Shown: positions 1 to 8,561, counted from the first letter of the stretch. The stretch: 23,248 nt of DNA from Butyrivibrio sp. (GCF_015056685.1 NZ_SVFW01000026.1:32008-55255); one strand, 5' to 3'. Numbers and translations are program-made. Notes: generated by a model from the sequence alone, not told the origin.

Positions 1-405
1 TTTGTTTCACTTAATGTATATAATGAGACAGATACTGAGTATTACATTGATACGGACACATTAAGGGCTGGTGATACACTGATAAAGCCTGATTCTAATG
101 AAAGATATACTGTTAGTAAGACAGATACTCTTATTGGGGTTTATAATATAAACAAAGGTTATGCAGATTTCAGACAGGTTAAGATCCTTTATCAGAATGA
201 TGAGTACGCCATAGTTCGTTCCAATACTATGTATGGACTTAATGTATATGACTATATAGTTCTTGATTCATCAACAGTTGATGAGAAGTCAGGAAAGGCA
301 GATGAAGCAAGCGAGTCATCTGATGAAGTAAGTGAGGAACCTGCGCAAGAGTCCACAGAAGGCATATCTGAAGATTCGTCAGCATCAGCTTCTTCTCAGG
401 GGTAA
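1..405 (+). CDS. 3' end of probable HlyD-like efflux adaptor protein (partial)
   Basis: An open frame runs from the first base to a TAA at 403-405 and gives 134 C-terminal residues; the start lies outside the window. The visible part reads as a beta-rich segment (LIGVYNINKGYADFRQVKIL, then YAIVRSNTMYGLNVYDYIVL), followed by a Ser/Glu/Asp-rich, probably disordered tail of about 40 residues. The beta-rich segment and the position directly before sepF fit the HlyD-type adaptor often found beside sepF in Lachnospiraceae, where a yggS gene usually lies between them. No yggS is present here. The HlyD assignment rests on context and general fold pattern, not on a diagnostic motif. It could be another exported or membrane-anchored beta protein. 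Confidence 0.5.
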   Translation, partial: FVSLNVYNETDTEYYIDTDTLRAGDTLIKPDSNERYTVSKTDTLIGVYNINKGYADFRQVKILYQNDEYAIVRSNTMYGLNVYDYIVLDSSTVDEKSGKADEASESSDEVSEEPAQESTEGISEDSSASASSQG

Positions 406-438
406 AATTTTAAAAATTGTTAAAAAAACCATATAAAT

Positions 439-466
439 TTGACATAATACGTAAAACTACGATAAT
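439..466 (+). promoter_or_regulatory. Probable sigma-A promoter for sepF
   Basis: A perfect -35 hexamer TTGACA (439-444) is followed after 16 bases by GATAAT (461-466). It lies about 50 bases upstream of the sepF start in the A+T-rich gap after the preceding gene. Transcription would begin near 473. Confidence 0.6.
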
Positions 467-512
467 ATTATATGAGTGTTGGGAAAAATAATTGTGAGGA
501 GCATTAGATAAA

Positions 513-1037
513 ATGAGTGTAATGGATAAATTCTTAAAAGCAATTCAGCTTAATGGGGATGAAGATGGTTATTATGACGAGGATGACACTTATTATGATG
601 GTGGGTCCAAGATCGAGTCAATAAATAATCAGGCTCCAATTGGTAAGGATGATCCCACTATTGATGTTTCCGAGGAAAAGGCAAAAAAACCTGCACCAAA
701 GGTTGTTCCATCCAGGTCAAAGAAAGCTTTATCAGCTGCCGGTATGGAAGTTTGCGTGATCAAACCTACATCTGTTGAGGATGCAAGGGAGATAACAGAA
801 ACACTTTTAGCAAATCGCACAGTTGTGCTTAATTTAGAAGGTCTTGATGTAGATATTGCACAGAGGATCATAGATTTTACATCAGGTTCAACATTTGCAA
901 TTTCAGGTAATCTTCAGAAGATATCAAGATACATCTTCATTATTACACCGGCATCAGTTGATATTTCAGGCGATTTCCAGAATATTTTGAGTGGCTTCGG
1001 TAGTGGAATACCAGAGGGACCTCATCAAATCGATTAA
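513..1037 (+). CDS. sepF: Cell division protein SepF
   Basis: SepF polymerises into rings that tether and align FtsZ filaments at the division septum on the inner face of the membrane. The 174-aa product has the usual layout: a short amphipathic N-terminal membrane-binding helix (MSVMDKFLKAIQL), an acidic, Tyr/Asp-rich linker (about residues 14-75), and the C-terminal SepF globular domain (about 78-160). The domain contains the recognisable core VVLNLEGLDVDIAQRIIDFT and a FAISGNLQKIS stretch. The start is the ATG preceded by GAGGAG at 496-501. It has its own promoter upstream and a strong hairpin terminator downstream, so it is probably transcribed on its own. The usual ylm neighbours (yggS/ylmE, ylmG, ylmH, divIVA) are absent here. 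Confidence 0.95.
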   Translation: MSVMDKFLKAIQLNGDEDGYYDEDDTYYDGGSKIESINNQAPIGKDDPTIDVSEEKAKKPAPKVVPSRSKKALSAAGMEVCVIKPTSVEDAREITETLLANRTVVLNLEGLDVDIAQRIIDFTSGSTFAISGNLQKISRYIFIITPASVDISGDFQNILSGFGSGIPEGPHQID

Positions 1038-1043
1038 TATAAC

Positions 1044-1078
1044 AAGCTGCTGCATTCGCAGCAGCTTAATTTTTGTTT
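1044..1078 (+). terminator. Rho-independent terminator after sepF
   Basis: A perfect 10-bp stem AAGCTGCTGC / GCAGCAGCTT (1044-1053 with 1058-1067) has a 4-base ATTC loop and is followed by AATTTTTGTTT. It begins 6 bases after the sepF stop. Confidence 0.92.
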
Positions 1079-1100
1079 AGAAGAATAGAGGATACTAGGT

Positions 1101-2201
1101 ATGGAAAGTTTAGTTGTTAACTATGGTGGGAAGCCATGTTATGAGATCATGTTTGAAAAGAATTTTGAAGGGCTAAGTGATAAGGTTAGGGAGCTTGGCT
1201 TTGAGGGCAGGAAAATAGCTATAATTACTGATAGTAATGTTGAGAAGTTATATGCAAAGGATGTTCAAAAGGAACTTAATAAGGTATCAAAGACAGTTAT
1301 AACTTATGCAATCCCTGCCGGTGAAGATAATAAGAATCTCAAAGAAATTGAGAAAATCTATAAGGTTTTGATTGAAAATCATTTTGACAGACATGACCTT
1401 GTTGTTGCACTTGGGGGCGGTGTTGTTGGTGATATGGCAGGTTTTGCTTCTGCAACATATCTTAGGGGAATTGATTTTATTCAGATTCCTACAACTCTTT
1501 TAGCTCAGACAGACAGCAGCATTGGTGGTAAGACTGGTGTTGATTTTGACGAGTATAAAAATATGGTAGGCGCATTCCATATGCCTCGTCTTGTGTATAT
1601 GAATATTTCTACTCTTAATTCCTTAAGTGACAGGCAGTATGCTTCAGGATTTGCAGAAGTTATGAAGCATGGTCTTATTAAAGATGCTTCTTTCTATTCA
1701 TGGCTTATTGAGAACATGTACGAGATTGAAGACAAGGATACAGATGTAGTTCTTGAGATGGTAAAAAGAAGCTGCGAGATCAAGAAAGCAGTCGTTGAAA
1801 AGGATCCCACAGAAAAGGGAGACAGAGCTCTGCTTAATTTTGGTCATACTCTTGGACATGCTATTGAAAAGGCAAAAGGATTTACATTAACTCACGGTGA
1901 GTGCGTAGCTCTTGGCTGTGTTGCAGCAGCTTTTATCTCCTGGAAAAAAGAGCTGATCGCTATGGAAGAATACTACGAGATCAGGGATATGTTTGTTCCC
2001 TTTAATCTCCCTATATCAGTAGAAGACCTTGAGCCTTCAGAGGTGATAAAGCTCACAAAGTCAGATAAAAAGGCTGATGGAGATAAGATTAAGTTTATTC
2101 TCCTTAAAAAGATTGGAAAAGCATTTATTGATACAACCGTTACCGAAGAAGAGATGAATGCTGCTTTAAATGAAATTATCTACGTTGAGAATGGAGACTG
2201 A
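1101..2201 (+). CDS. aroB: 3-dehydroquinate synthase
   Basis: AroB converts DAHP to 3-dehydroquinate, the second step of the shikimate pathway to aromatic amino acids, using NAD+ and a divalent metal in the cytoplasm. At 366 aa it has normal family length. Visible signatures are the NAD-binding glycine-rich loop GGGVVGDMAG (residues 105-114), QIPTTLLAQTDSSIGGKTGVD (128-148), and the three expected metal ligands: Glu186 in FAEVMKHGL, His249 in NFGHTLGHAIE and His265 in THGECVALG. AGAGGAT at 1086-1092 is the ribosome site. Only 63 bases separate it from sepF and these contain the terminator, so its promoter is not obvious. lspA follows 9 bases later, suggesting an aroB-lspA-pseudouridine synthase operon. 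Confidence 0.97.
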   Translation: MESLVVNYGGKPCYEIMFEKNFEGLSDKVRELGFEGRKIAIITDSNVEKLYAKDVQKELNKVSKTVITYAIPAGEDNKNLKEIEKIYKVLIENHFDRHDLVVALGGGVVGDMAGFASATYLRGIDFIQIPTTLLAQTDSSIGGKTGVDFDEYKNMVGAFHMPRLVYMNISTLNSLSDRQYASGFAEVMKHGLIKDASFYSWLIENMYEIEDKDTDVVLEMVKRSCEIKKAVVEKDPTEKGDRALLNFGHTLGHAIEKAKGFTLTHGECVALGCVAAAFISWKKELIAMEEYYEIRDMFVPFNLPISVEDLEPSEVIKLTKSDKKADGDKIKFILLKKIGKAFIDTTVTEEEMNAALNEIIYVENGD

Positions 2202-2210
2202 TCAGTTTTT

Positions 2211-2750
2211 ATGAATACAAATATATCTAAAAAGAAAAAAATCTTTTTGCTGGTTGATTTTTTGATGATAATCCTTTTAGTTTTTTTAGACCAGTTTACT
2301 AAGTACCTTGCAGTTATCCATTTGGAAGACAAGCCTGCTATAAAGATAATTGACGGCGTATTAGAGCTTAATTTCTTAAAAAACAGTGGCGCTGCCTTTG
2401 GTCTTTTGCAGAATCAGAAGGTTTTCTTTATCCTGGTTGCTGTAATGATACTTTGCATTATAGCTTATGTTCTCTTTAGAATGCCTGATGACAAAAAGTA
2501 CAATATCATGCATATTTTACTTGTTATGATCGCAAGTGGTGCAGCCGGGAACATGATAGACAGAGTTCGCAACGATTATGTTGTTGATTTCATCTATTTT
2601 GTTATCATCAATTTTCCGATATTTAACGTAGCAGATATATATGTTACTGTTTCAACATTTTTGTTTGTGATCCTTTTTCTTTTTTACTATAAAGAGAATG
2701 ATTTCAATTTCCTTAGCTTTAACCAGCAAAAGAAATTTAGGGAAAAATAA
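2211..2750 (+). CDS. lspA: Lipoprotein signal peptidase (signal peptidase II)
   Basis: LspA is the membrane aspartic protease that removes signal peptides from lipoproteins after diacylglyceryl transfer to the lipobox Cys. The 179-aa protein has four hydrophobic segments (about residues 11-27, 71-89, 100-112 and 145-160). It shows the conserved blocks LKNSGAAFGLL (56-66), SGAAGNMIDR (109-118), and the two catalytic Asp residues, Asp126 in VVDFIYF and Asp142 in FNVADIY. It is slightly longer than many homologues because of N- and C-terminal extensions rich in Lys. The start follows the aroB stop by 9 bases; GGAG at 2193-2196 inside the aroB end is the only SD-like sequence. The stop codon overlaps the next start by one base (TAATG). 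The lipoprotein at 5819-7717 is a predicted substrate. Confidence 0.96.
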   Translation: MNTNISKKKKIFLLVDFLMIILLVFLDQFTKYLAVIHLEDKPAIKIIDGVLELNFLKNSGAAFGLLQNQKVFFILVAVMILCIIAYVLFRMPDDKKYNIMHILLVMIASGAAGNMIDRVRNDYVVDFIYFVIINFPIFNVADIYVTVSTFLFVILFLFYYKENDFNFLSFNQQKKFREK

Positions 2751-3682
2751 TGGATAGTGAAAACAAATTATTTGAATATGTTGTAAGTGATGAATATGAA
2801 GGACTAAGGATAGATAAGCTTTTATCTGAGCTTAGCCCTTCTTTTTCTCGCACTTATATAAAAAAACTTATTGATGACAAAAAGGTCTTTTGCAATGGAA
2901 AAAATGTAAAGGCAAGCTTTTGTATCTCTGAAAATGATTATATCAAAATGGAGATTCCGCCCGCTGAGATTCCTGAGATATTGCCTCAGGATATTCCGCT
3001 GGACATAATCTATGAGGACGAAGATGTACTTGTTGTAAATAAGCCAAAAGATATGGTCGTCCATCCTGCTGCAGGTCATTATAAGGATACTCTGGTAAAC
3101 GCTGTTATGTATCACTGTCATGATAATTTATCAGGTATTAACGGTGTTATGAGGCCGGGAATTGTTCACAGGATTGATAAAGATACTACGGGATCAGTTA
3201 TTATCTGTAAAAATGATAATGCACATCAAAAAATAGCAAAGCAACTCAAAGAGCATTCTATAAATCGTGTATATCATGCAATTTGCTACGGCGTAATTAA
3301 AGAGAATGAGGGCACCATCGAAACCCTTATTGGCAGAAGCACTAATGACAGAAAGAAAATGGCTGTAGTTACAAGTGGCGGTAAAGAAGCGGTTACTCAT
3401 TTTCGCGTTCTAAAGCGATTTGAGGAAGATAATATGACTTATATAGAGTGCAGACTTGAAACAGGCAGAACCCATCAGATTCGTGTTCATATGGCTCATA
3501 TTGGACATCCTCTTTTGGGAGATGAAGTGTATGCCGGAAACAGGAAGAGCAGATTTAAATTAAAGGGGCAGTGCTTACACGCCAAGACTCTTGGCTTTAT
3601 ACATCCCACAACAAAAGAGTATATAGAAACGGATGCGCCGCTACCTGAGTATTTTTCACATTTGCTCAATGTTCTTAAATAA
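2750..3682 (+). CDS. RluA/RluD-family pseudouridine synthase with S4 domain
   Basis: This enzyme isomerises uridine to pseudouridine in structured RNA, by family most likely 23S rRNA. The 310-aa protein has an N-terminal S4 RNA-binding domain (about 18-66, starting RIDKLLSELSPSFSRTYIKK) and a catalytic domain (about 85-300). The latter contains VVNKPKDMVVHPAAGH and the hallmark HRIDKDTTG (140-148) with catalytic Asp143. Later motifs include LETGRTHQIRVHMAHIGHPL and GDEVY, typical of the family. The ATG overlaps the lspA TAA by one base, so translation is likely coupled. The lspA-linked position matches B. subtilis ylyB. Which uridine is modified cannot be told from sequence. Confidence 0.93.
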   Translation: MDSENKLFEYVVSDEYEGLRIDKLLSELSPSFSRTYIKKLIDDKKVFCNGKNVKASFCISENDYIKMEIPPAEIPEILPQDIPLDIIYEDEDVLVVNKPKDMVVHPAAGHYKDTLVNAVMYHCHDNLSGINGVMRPGIVHRIDKDTTGSVIICKNDNAHQKIAKQLKEHSINRVYHAICYGVIKENEGTIETLIGRSTNDRKKMAVVTSGGKEAVTHFRVLKRFEEDNMTYIECRLETGRTHQIRVHMAHIGHPLLGDEVYAGNRKSRFKLKGQCLHAKTLGFIHPTTKEYIETDAPLPEYFSHLLNVLK

Positions 3683-3717
3683 GGTAAAATAAGAAAAAGG
3701 GGAAAGGGGTGATGTAT

Positions 3718-4353
3718 ATGAATACTATAATCACTATTGGAAGACAATTCGGATCAGGCGGAAGAGAAATAGGAGAGATGGTCGCCGATCATTTCGGGAT
3801 TAAGTGTTATGACAAGGAGCTTCTTTCTAGAGCAGCAAAAGAGAGTGGCTTTTGCGAGGAGATGATTCAGAATCATGATGAGCGTCCTACAAATTCTTTT
3901 CTTTACAACCTTGTAATGGACACATATTCATTTGGATATAATTCTTCAAGTTTTGTTGACATGCCTATCAGCCACAAAGTTTTTTTGGCACAGTTTGATA
4001 CTATCAAAAAGATTGCTCAGGAAGGCCCTTGCGTTATTGTTGGAAGATGTGCAGATTATGCATTATCTGATTTTCCAAATGTTCTTAATCTCTTTATCAC
4101 GGCTGATGAAGAGTGCAAGATAAAGCGCATAAAAGAGCGTTTTGAGGATATCACAACAGATGACAAGGCAAGAGAGATGATGAATAAAAAGGATAAACAG
4201 CGTCAGAGCTATTACAACTATTATTCATCCAAGAAATGGGGCAGAGCTGACAGCTATGACCTTTGCATCAATTCAAGCATTCTCGGTATAGATGGTACCG
4301 TGAAATTTATTACTCAGTATATTGAAGACTATGAGCTTTCCAAGAAACTTTGA
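3718..4353 (+). CDS. Cytidylate kinase-like family protein
   Basis: This belongs to the 'cytidylate kinase-like' P-loop family common in Clostridia, distinct from canonical Cmk. The N-terminus ITIGRQFGSGGREIGEMVAD carries a degenerate P-loop (GRQFGSGGREIG), followed by CYDKELLSRAAKESG and, later, VIVGRCADYAL and a lid-like KRIKERF. It may phosphorylate a nucleotide or small molecule; the true substrate of this family is uncertain. Start choice: a GTG (3709) and an ATG (3712) lie in frame upstream, but GGGG at 3706-3709 is well spaced (8 bases) only from the ATG at 3718, which also gives the family's usual short N-terminus. It follows the pseudouridine synthase by 35 bases and is probably co-transcribed. 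The product is 211 aa. Confidence 0.85.
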   Translation: MNTIITIGRQFGSGGREIGEMVADHFGIKCYDKELLSRAAKESGFCEEMIQNHDERPTNSFLYNLVMDTYSFGYNSSSFVDMPISHKVFLAQFDTIKKIAQEGPCVIVGRCADYALSDFPNVLNLFITADEECKIKRIKERFEDITTDDKAREMMNKKDKQRQSYYNYYSSKKWGRADSYDLCINSSILGIDGTVKFITQYIEDYELSKKL

Positions 4354-4363
4354 TTCACCTATA

Positions 4364-4391
4364 GAGGGCCTGGCTTAATTGTCAGGCCTTT
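4364..4391 (+). terminator. Hairpin between kinase-like gene and GGDEF gene, weak terminator or attenuator
   Basis: An 11-bp stem (4364-4374 with 4381-4391; three G-U pairs) with a TTAATT loop has a GGCCTGGC core. The following bases (TCATGG) are not a real T-tract, so termination would be inefficient. It ends only 3 bases before the GGAGGA ribosome site of the next gene. Confidence 0.5.
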
Positions 4392-4406
4392 CATGGAGGA
4401 TGAGCT

Positions 4407-5822
4407 ATGTGGAAGCGTGCGCAGGAAAGATTTAGAACGCGAAGCCTGATTGCTACACTCATTCTTATGCTGATCGTGTTCTTATATTCTACTGTTTACG
4501 TTCTCTATGTAAAAAACTATACTAGAGACCAAAGTTATTTAGAACTCAAAAAATCCACCGATGAAGCCATAAGCTCCATCGAGGGTGAGTTTCGTGCGGA
4601 CCGTAATATGTTACGGCTTATTTCTAAAATTATCTCCGAGTCCGGAGAATCTTTACATTCCCTAGGTGTTACCAGATATTTGAATATTTATTATGTAAAT
4701 TCCAATATTTCAGAGGCTGCTATTCTTACGCCCAGAAATGAAGTCATTAGAATTTCAGGAAAAGATATTGATGCAACCGGGATTTTGGATTTTAATTCTG
4801 TGCTTGAGAAGGGAGAACATATTTCAACCCTTCAAAGAGATCTTGAAATTCCCTCAGTTTTGGATATTAGAAGCTTTGTTCCTATAAGGAAGGATGACAG
4901 AACAATAGCTTTTATATATGGCACCACAACACCTGCAGGTATTATTGATGCATGGTCTCCTGAAGTATATAACGGCCATGGCATTATTTCTATCATTGAA
5001 AGAGATACCGGAAAGTACCTTATAGATGGCAAAAACCGAATAAATACCTATTTTGATGAGTCAACTCTAAAGCTCCTTGCCATAAGTACAGGGAAAACTC
5101 TGGATGAAAACATAAAAAGCGGAAAAAGCGGCTATGCTATTGTTCGTGACCATTCAACAAATGAAATAATGTATTATTGCTATCTGCCAATGACAATAGC
5201 CAATTGGGAGATGGTTCTTAGCGTTCCGGAAAAATATGTCTACGAAGCAGTAAGACCAATGCATATTGGCATATATCTGCTTATTGCCGCAGAGGCTATT
5301 TCTCTTATTATTTATTTCTTTTACATTATCCATATTACAACCGGTTCCCTTAAAGGCATGGAAAGAAGAGCTAATATGGATGCTCTAACGGGCCTTCAAA
5401 ACAGAAACAGGTACGAATATTTTTGCCAGCATCTACAGCAGGGGACAGATGGTATGGCATGTATTTACTTTGATGTAAATGGCCTTCATGAGCTCAATAA
5501 TACCCAGGGCCATGTGGCCGGTGATAATATGCTAAAAACCATAGCATCAATTATAAGCGCCGAATTTGGCGAAAATAACACCTATAGGATTGGCGGTGAT
5601 GAATTTGTAGCATTCAGGTATGAAAGGGATGAACAGGCCGTAAGAAAGGACCTTAGAAGGGTTCTTGATGATATTGAAAAAGAAAATTACCATGTTGCAA
5701 GTGGTCTTGCCATGGCAACACCTGATAAGAAGCTTTTAACAGTAATCAAGCTTGCTGAGGAGGAGATGTATCGCGATAAAGAGCTCTATTACAAATCAAT
5801 TGGAAAGGAGATGCGAGGATGA
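4407..5822 (+). CDS. Membrane-bound diguanylate cyclase with extracellular sensor region
   Basis: Predicted to make cyclic di-GMP from GTP in response to an outside signal. The 471-aa layout is: transmembrane helix 1 (about 13-36), an extracellular region of about 245 residues (PAS/Cache-like in size and position, by inference), transmembrane helix 2 (about 286-309), then a GGDEF domain (about 320-465). The domain has NMDALTGLQNRNRY, FDVNGLHELNN, GHVAGD and an intact RIGGDEF with GGDEF at 396-400. The allosteric RxxD inhibitory site is absent: the expected place reads FGEN. The ATG is preceded by GGAGGA at 4395-4400. The last four bases overlap the start of the next gene (ATGA), so the cyclase and the peptide-binding lipoprotein are probably made together. 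Confidence 0.92.
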   Translation: MWKRAQERFRTRSLIATLILMLIVFLYSTVYVLYVKNYTRDQSYLELKKSTDEAISSIEGEFRADRNMLRLISKIISESGESLHSLGVTRYLNIYYVNSNISEAAILTPRNEVIRISGKDIDATGILDFNSVLEKGEHISTLQRDLEIPSVLDIRSFVPIRKDDRTIAFIYGTTTPAGIIDAWSPEVYNGHGIISIIERDTGKYLIDGKNRINTYFDESTLKLLAISTGKTLDENIKSGKSGYAIVRDHSTNEIMYYCYLPMTIANWEMVLSVPEKYVYEAVRPMHIGIYLLIAAEAISLIIYFFYIIHITTGSLKGMERRANMDALTGLQNRNRYEYFCQHLQQGTDGMACIYFDVNGLHELNNTQGHVAGDNMLKTIASIISAEFGENNTYRIGGDEFVAFRYERDEQAVRKDLRRVLDDIEKENYHVASGLAMATPDKKLLTVIKLAEEEMYRDKELYYKSIGKEMRG

Positions 5823-7717
5823 GCCGTTTTTCTCAAAAGTGCATACTTCTATTCCTGTGTTTTGTGATGACTTTTTTGACCGGTTGCTATGGTAAGCTTC
5901 CTGATCTTGAAAATCATACGCTTGAAGATGCTTACGACAATGATGCAGTTGTTTTTAAGACTTTATATTCTTCGGAGGTTATTAATCTAAACTACCTGGT
6001 GACAAGTTCTGCTGTTGATACAGCAGTTTGTGCCAATGTTATAGATGCTCTTGTTGACTATGACACAAAGGGCAATATTATCCCCGGACTTGCTGAGAGC
6101 TGGGAGTCAAATGAGGATTTTACTGAGTGGACTTTTCATTTAAGGGACGGAATAAAATGGGTCGACTACAACGGCAATTATTATGCAGATGTAGTAGCTG
6201 ATGACTTTGTATGTGCTGCAGAATATGTTAATAATGCTGCCAATGATACAGATTGTCAGTACATGTATTCGACAGGTGCTGTGGTCTTAAATGCCCAGAA
6301 ATACTATGAATTTACATCGTATGTCTTAAACCCCGATGATTTTGAGGAAATACCGGAAAAGACAATCCCTTCTGATATTGGAGTTGTGGCAGAAGATGAT
6401 AAGACTTTGAAATACATCCTGGAAAAACCATGTCCCTTTTTTACCAGCGTTTTATCTTATACAACGTATCTCCCAATCTGCAGAGAGTACCTTAATGAGA
6501 TTGGAAGTGTTTTTGCTACAGACAATGAGTTTCTGTTATATAACGGAGCTTATATACTGCATTATTTTAAACCACTTGAAAAGCAGATATTTGTAAAAAA
6601 TCCCACCTATTGGGATAAGAAAAACGTCTATCTTGACAGGATTGAAAATTATTATGATGCTGATGCTCTGTTAATTGGGCCAGAGCAATATATGAATGGC
6701 TCTGTTGATAAGGCAATCATAAGTCCTGATCATCTTGATGAGTATATGAGTAACCCTGAATATGCAGAGAATATTCACAGGTCAAGACCGGATAGCTCTT
6801 TTTCATATTTTTATTCCTTTAATTATGAACCATTATTTGATAAAAGATATGAACCTGATAACTGGAAAAAAGCTGTAGAAAACTTGAGCTTTAGAAAAGC
6901 TGTCATGTCTTCCATAGACAGGGTAAGTATTTTAAAGCTCTATGAACCATACGATCCGGAAATTCTTATAAATAACACGATCACTCCTAAAGGCTCTAAT
7001 TCTTTTAACGGGAAAGATTATACATCTTATGGGAAACTTGCGTATCACGCCGGAAATGACTCTTTTGACCCTAAAAAAGCAAGAATCTACAGAGATCTTG
7101 CGAGGCTTGAACTTACGCCAAAGGGGGTGACTTTTCCAATAAAAATGCTTATGCCATATAATCCTTCAACAGAAGGGTGGAAGCAGGAAGCATATATGAT
7201 GGAGGAACAGATAGAATCGACTTTAGGAAAGGATTTTATCGATGTTATAGTAACCGCCGGGAGCGATATGGGGTTTTTACTCTCAGTTCGCATGGCAGGT
7301 AAATATGCTTTTATGAAATGCCGATGGGGCGCGGATTATGAGGATCCTCAAACCTGGACAGAGCCCTTTGAAGATGATGGAGACTACACATTCTGGCAGC
7401 TTTCTGATAATTCAGAGATAAAAAAGATACATAAGAAATGGCGGGAGCAGATTGATCTTGCTTCTTCGATTACTGACGATAATGACAGGAGATTTACTGA
7501 GTTTGCAGAGGCTGAAAATATTATCATCAGTAATGCTATTGTGGTTCCGTTTTCTATTATGAATGGTGATGGATATATCATGTCAAAGCTAAATGAGTTT
7601 GAAGGCGAGTATTCTTCCTATGGAATGGCAAGACAGCGCTATAAATACTATAAGAAGCACGAAAAATCTATGAATCTGGAAGAATATGAAAAAGCTTATG
7701 CTGAATGGATTGAATGA
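5819..7717 (+). CDS. Oligopeptide-binding lipoprotein (SBP_bac_5 / OppA-like)
   Basis: An extracellular solute-binding protein anchored by lipid. Residues 1-19 form a hydrophobic signal, with lipobox LTGC (20-23) and Cys23 as the lipidation site. The family-5 signature region reads GLAESWESNEDFTEWTFHLR (90-109), then DGIKW (110-114). The later segment near residues 500-520 (YEDPQTWTEPF) also fits OppA/DppA proteins. At 632 aa it is slightly longer than E. coli OppA. There are no permease or ATPase genes next to it. It overlaps the diguanylate cyclase gene by 4 bases, so it may pass on a ligand signal to that sensor rather than, or as well as, feed a transporter encoded elsewhere. The ligand cannot be told from sequence. 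Confidence 0.9.
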   Translation: MSRFSQKCILLFLCFVMTFLTGCYGKLPDLENHTLEDAYDNDAVVFKTLYSSEVINLNYLVTSSAVDTAVCANVIDALVDYDTKGNIIPGLAESWESNEDFTEWTFHLRDGIKWVDYNGNYYADVVADDFVCAAEYVNNAANDTDCQYMYSTGAVVLNAQKYYEFTSYVLNPDDFEEIPEKTIPSDIGVVAEDDKTLKYILEKPCPFFTSVLSYTTYLPICREYLNEIGSVFATDNEFLLYNGAYILHYFKPLEKQIFVKNPTYWDKKNVYLDRIENYYDADALLIGPEQYMNGSVDKAIISPDHLDEYMSNPEYAENIHRSRPDSSFSYFYSFNYEPLFDKRYEPDNWKKAVENLSFRKAVMSSIDRVSILKLYEPYDPEILINNTITPKGSNSFNGKDYTSYGKLAYHAGNDSFDPKKARIYRDLARLELTPKGVTFPIKMLMPYNPSTEGWKQEAYMMEEQIESTLGKDFIDVIVTAGSDMGFLLSVRMAGKYAFMKCRWGADYEDPQTWTEPFEDDGDYTFWQLSDNSEIKKIHKKWREQIDLASSITDDNDRRFTEFAEAENIIISNAIVVPFSIMNGDGYIMSKLNEFEGEYSSYGMARQRYKYYKKHEKSMNLEEYEKAYAEWIE

Positions 7718-7743
7718 GACTTTCATGTTTTTTGATATTACTT

Positions 7744-7760
7744 GAAATAATATTGCAGAA
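7744..7760 (+). repeat. 17-base motif shared with the region upstream of the repeat-rich surface protein gene (copy 1)
   Basis: GAAATAATATTGCAGAA here matches GAAATAATGTTGCAGAA at 8643-8659 with one mismatch. This copy lies 142 bases before the start of the 197-aa protein gene. It may be a regulatory site; no known regulator was recognised. Confidence 0.4.
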
Positions 7761-7833
7761 TATACAAAATTTAATACAAATTTAATTGGTTAGCTATAAA
7801 GTAGATGATATCTTAAAGCCAAAGAACAACGAG

Positions 7834-7877
7834 TGTGTTTGTATTACACATTCTTTTGCATAGAAAGGAATCTATGC
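7834..7877 (+). promoter_or_regulatory. Two small hairpins in the leader of the 197-aa protein gene
   Basis: TGTGT/ACACA (7834-7838 with 7846-7850) and the perfect 7-bp stem GCATAGA/TCTATGC (7858-7864 with 7871-7877) lie in the long leader. The loop of the second, AAGGAA, resembles a ribosome site. The real ribosome site, AAGGAGGA (7890-7897), is downstream and exposed. Neither hairpin has a T-tract, so they are not terminators. Function unknown. Confidence 0.35.
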
Positions 7878-7902
7878 TCTGATTTTTCAAGGAGGAAAAA
7901 TT

Positions 7903-8496
7903 ATGGCAGCCAGTATTAGTAATAATGTCAGTCAAATGTACCGCAATGTTGCAAATGCCACTAAAACGGCGAAAGTAGCGGGAAAGTCAAATGCAAGATC
8001 TGCTGATAAATCCAAAGATGTTAGTAATAAAGCCTCAGTATTTGGAACAGGCCTTGGAAACAGCGCCACAGTTTCTTTTTCTCCCGAAGTTGAAATGTAT
8101 GGCAAGGTTGTTGACCTGCTTCAAAAGAAATACGAAAACGCCGATGTATTTGTGGCCGGGCCTGATGATGATCTGTCGCAGATAGGCGGAGATCTTGAAT
8201 ATAGCATTATTCTTTCCGAAGATGAGATGAAGCTTCTTGCTTCTGATGATGAAAAAGATAAAGAGGCAAAAGATAAGCTTCTGGGAAAAATTGATGATGC
8301 AATGACCAAGATCAGTGATATGAGCAAAAAGATCAGCGAAAATACTGATGATAAAGATGAGATTTCCAATTTTGGAATCAGCATTGGAAAAGATGGAAAA
8401 TTAAATTTCTTTGCAGATATAAATGGAAACTCTTATAGCAATAATTCTTTAGACGAGGTTATAAAATCACTTGTAGCTGATAAGAATAATCAGTGA
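7903..8496 (+). CDS. Uncharacterised 197-aa protein (possibly the DUF6033 type)
   Basis: A complete gene with a strong AAGGAGG ribosome site 7 bases before the ATG and a strong terminator after it. The 197-aa product has no signal peptide or membrane segment. It has a Ser/Asn/Ala/Lys-rich N-terminus (about 1-45), then a folded-looking segment (VEMYGKVVDLLQKKYENADVFV, about 62-83; EYSIILSEDEMKLLAS). A Lys/Asp-rich helical stretch predicted to be coiled coil (about 117-150) precedes a short beta-rich end (FGISIGKDGKLNFFADINGN). I recall similar short proteins in Lachnospiraceae labelled DUF6033, but cannot verify this. Its lack of a secretion signal next to surface-protein genes is unexplained. 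It is probably a single-gene transcript. Confidence 0.8.
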   Translation: MAASISNNVSQMYRNVANATKTAKVAGKSNARSADKSKDVSNKASVFGTGLGNSATVSFSPEVEMYGKVVDLLQKKYENADVFVAGPDDDLSQIGGDLEYSIILSEDEMKLLASDDEKDKEAKDKLLGKIDDAMTKISDMSKKISENTDDKDEISNFGISIGKDGKLNFFADINGNSYSNNSLDEVIKSLVADKNNQ

Positions 8497-8519
8497 TAAC
8501 TTTATAATTGTTTATTATG

Positions 8520-8552
8520 GGTCTGACTTTTGATGGTCAGACCTTTTTTTTG
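8520..8552 (+). terminator. Rho-independent terminator after the 197-aa protein gene
   Basis: A perfect 8-bp stem GGTCTGAC / GTCAGACC (8520-8527 with 8536-8543) has an 8-base loop and is followed by eight T residues. Confidence 0.93.
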
Positions 8553-8561
8553 TGTATAATC

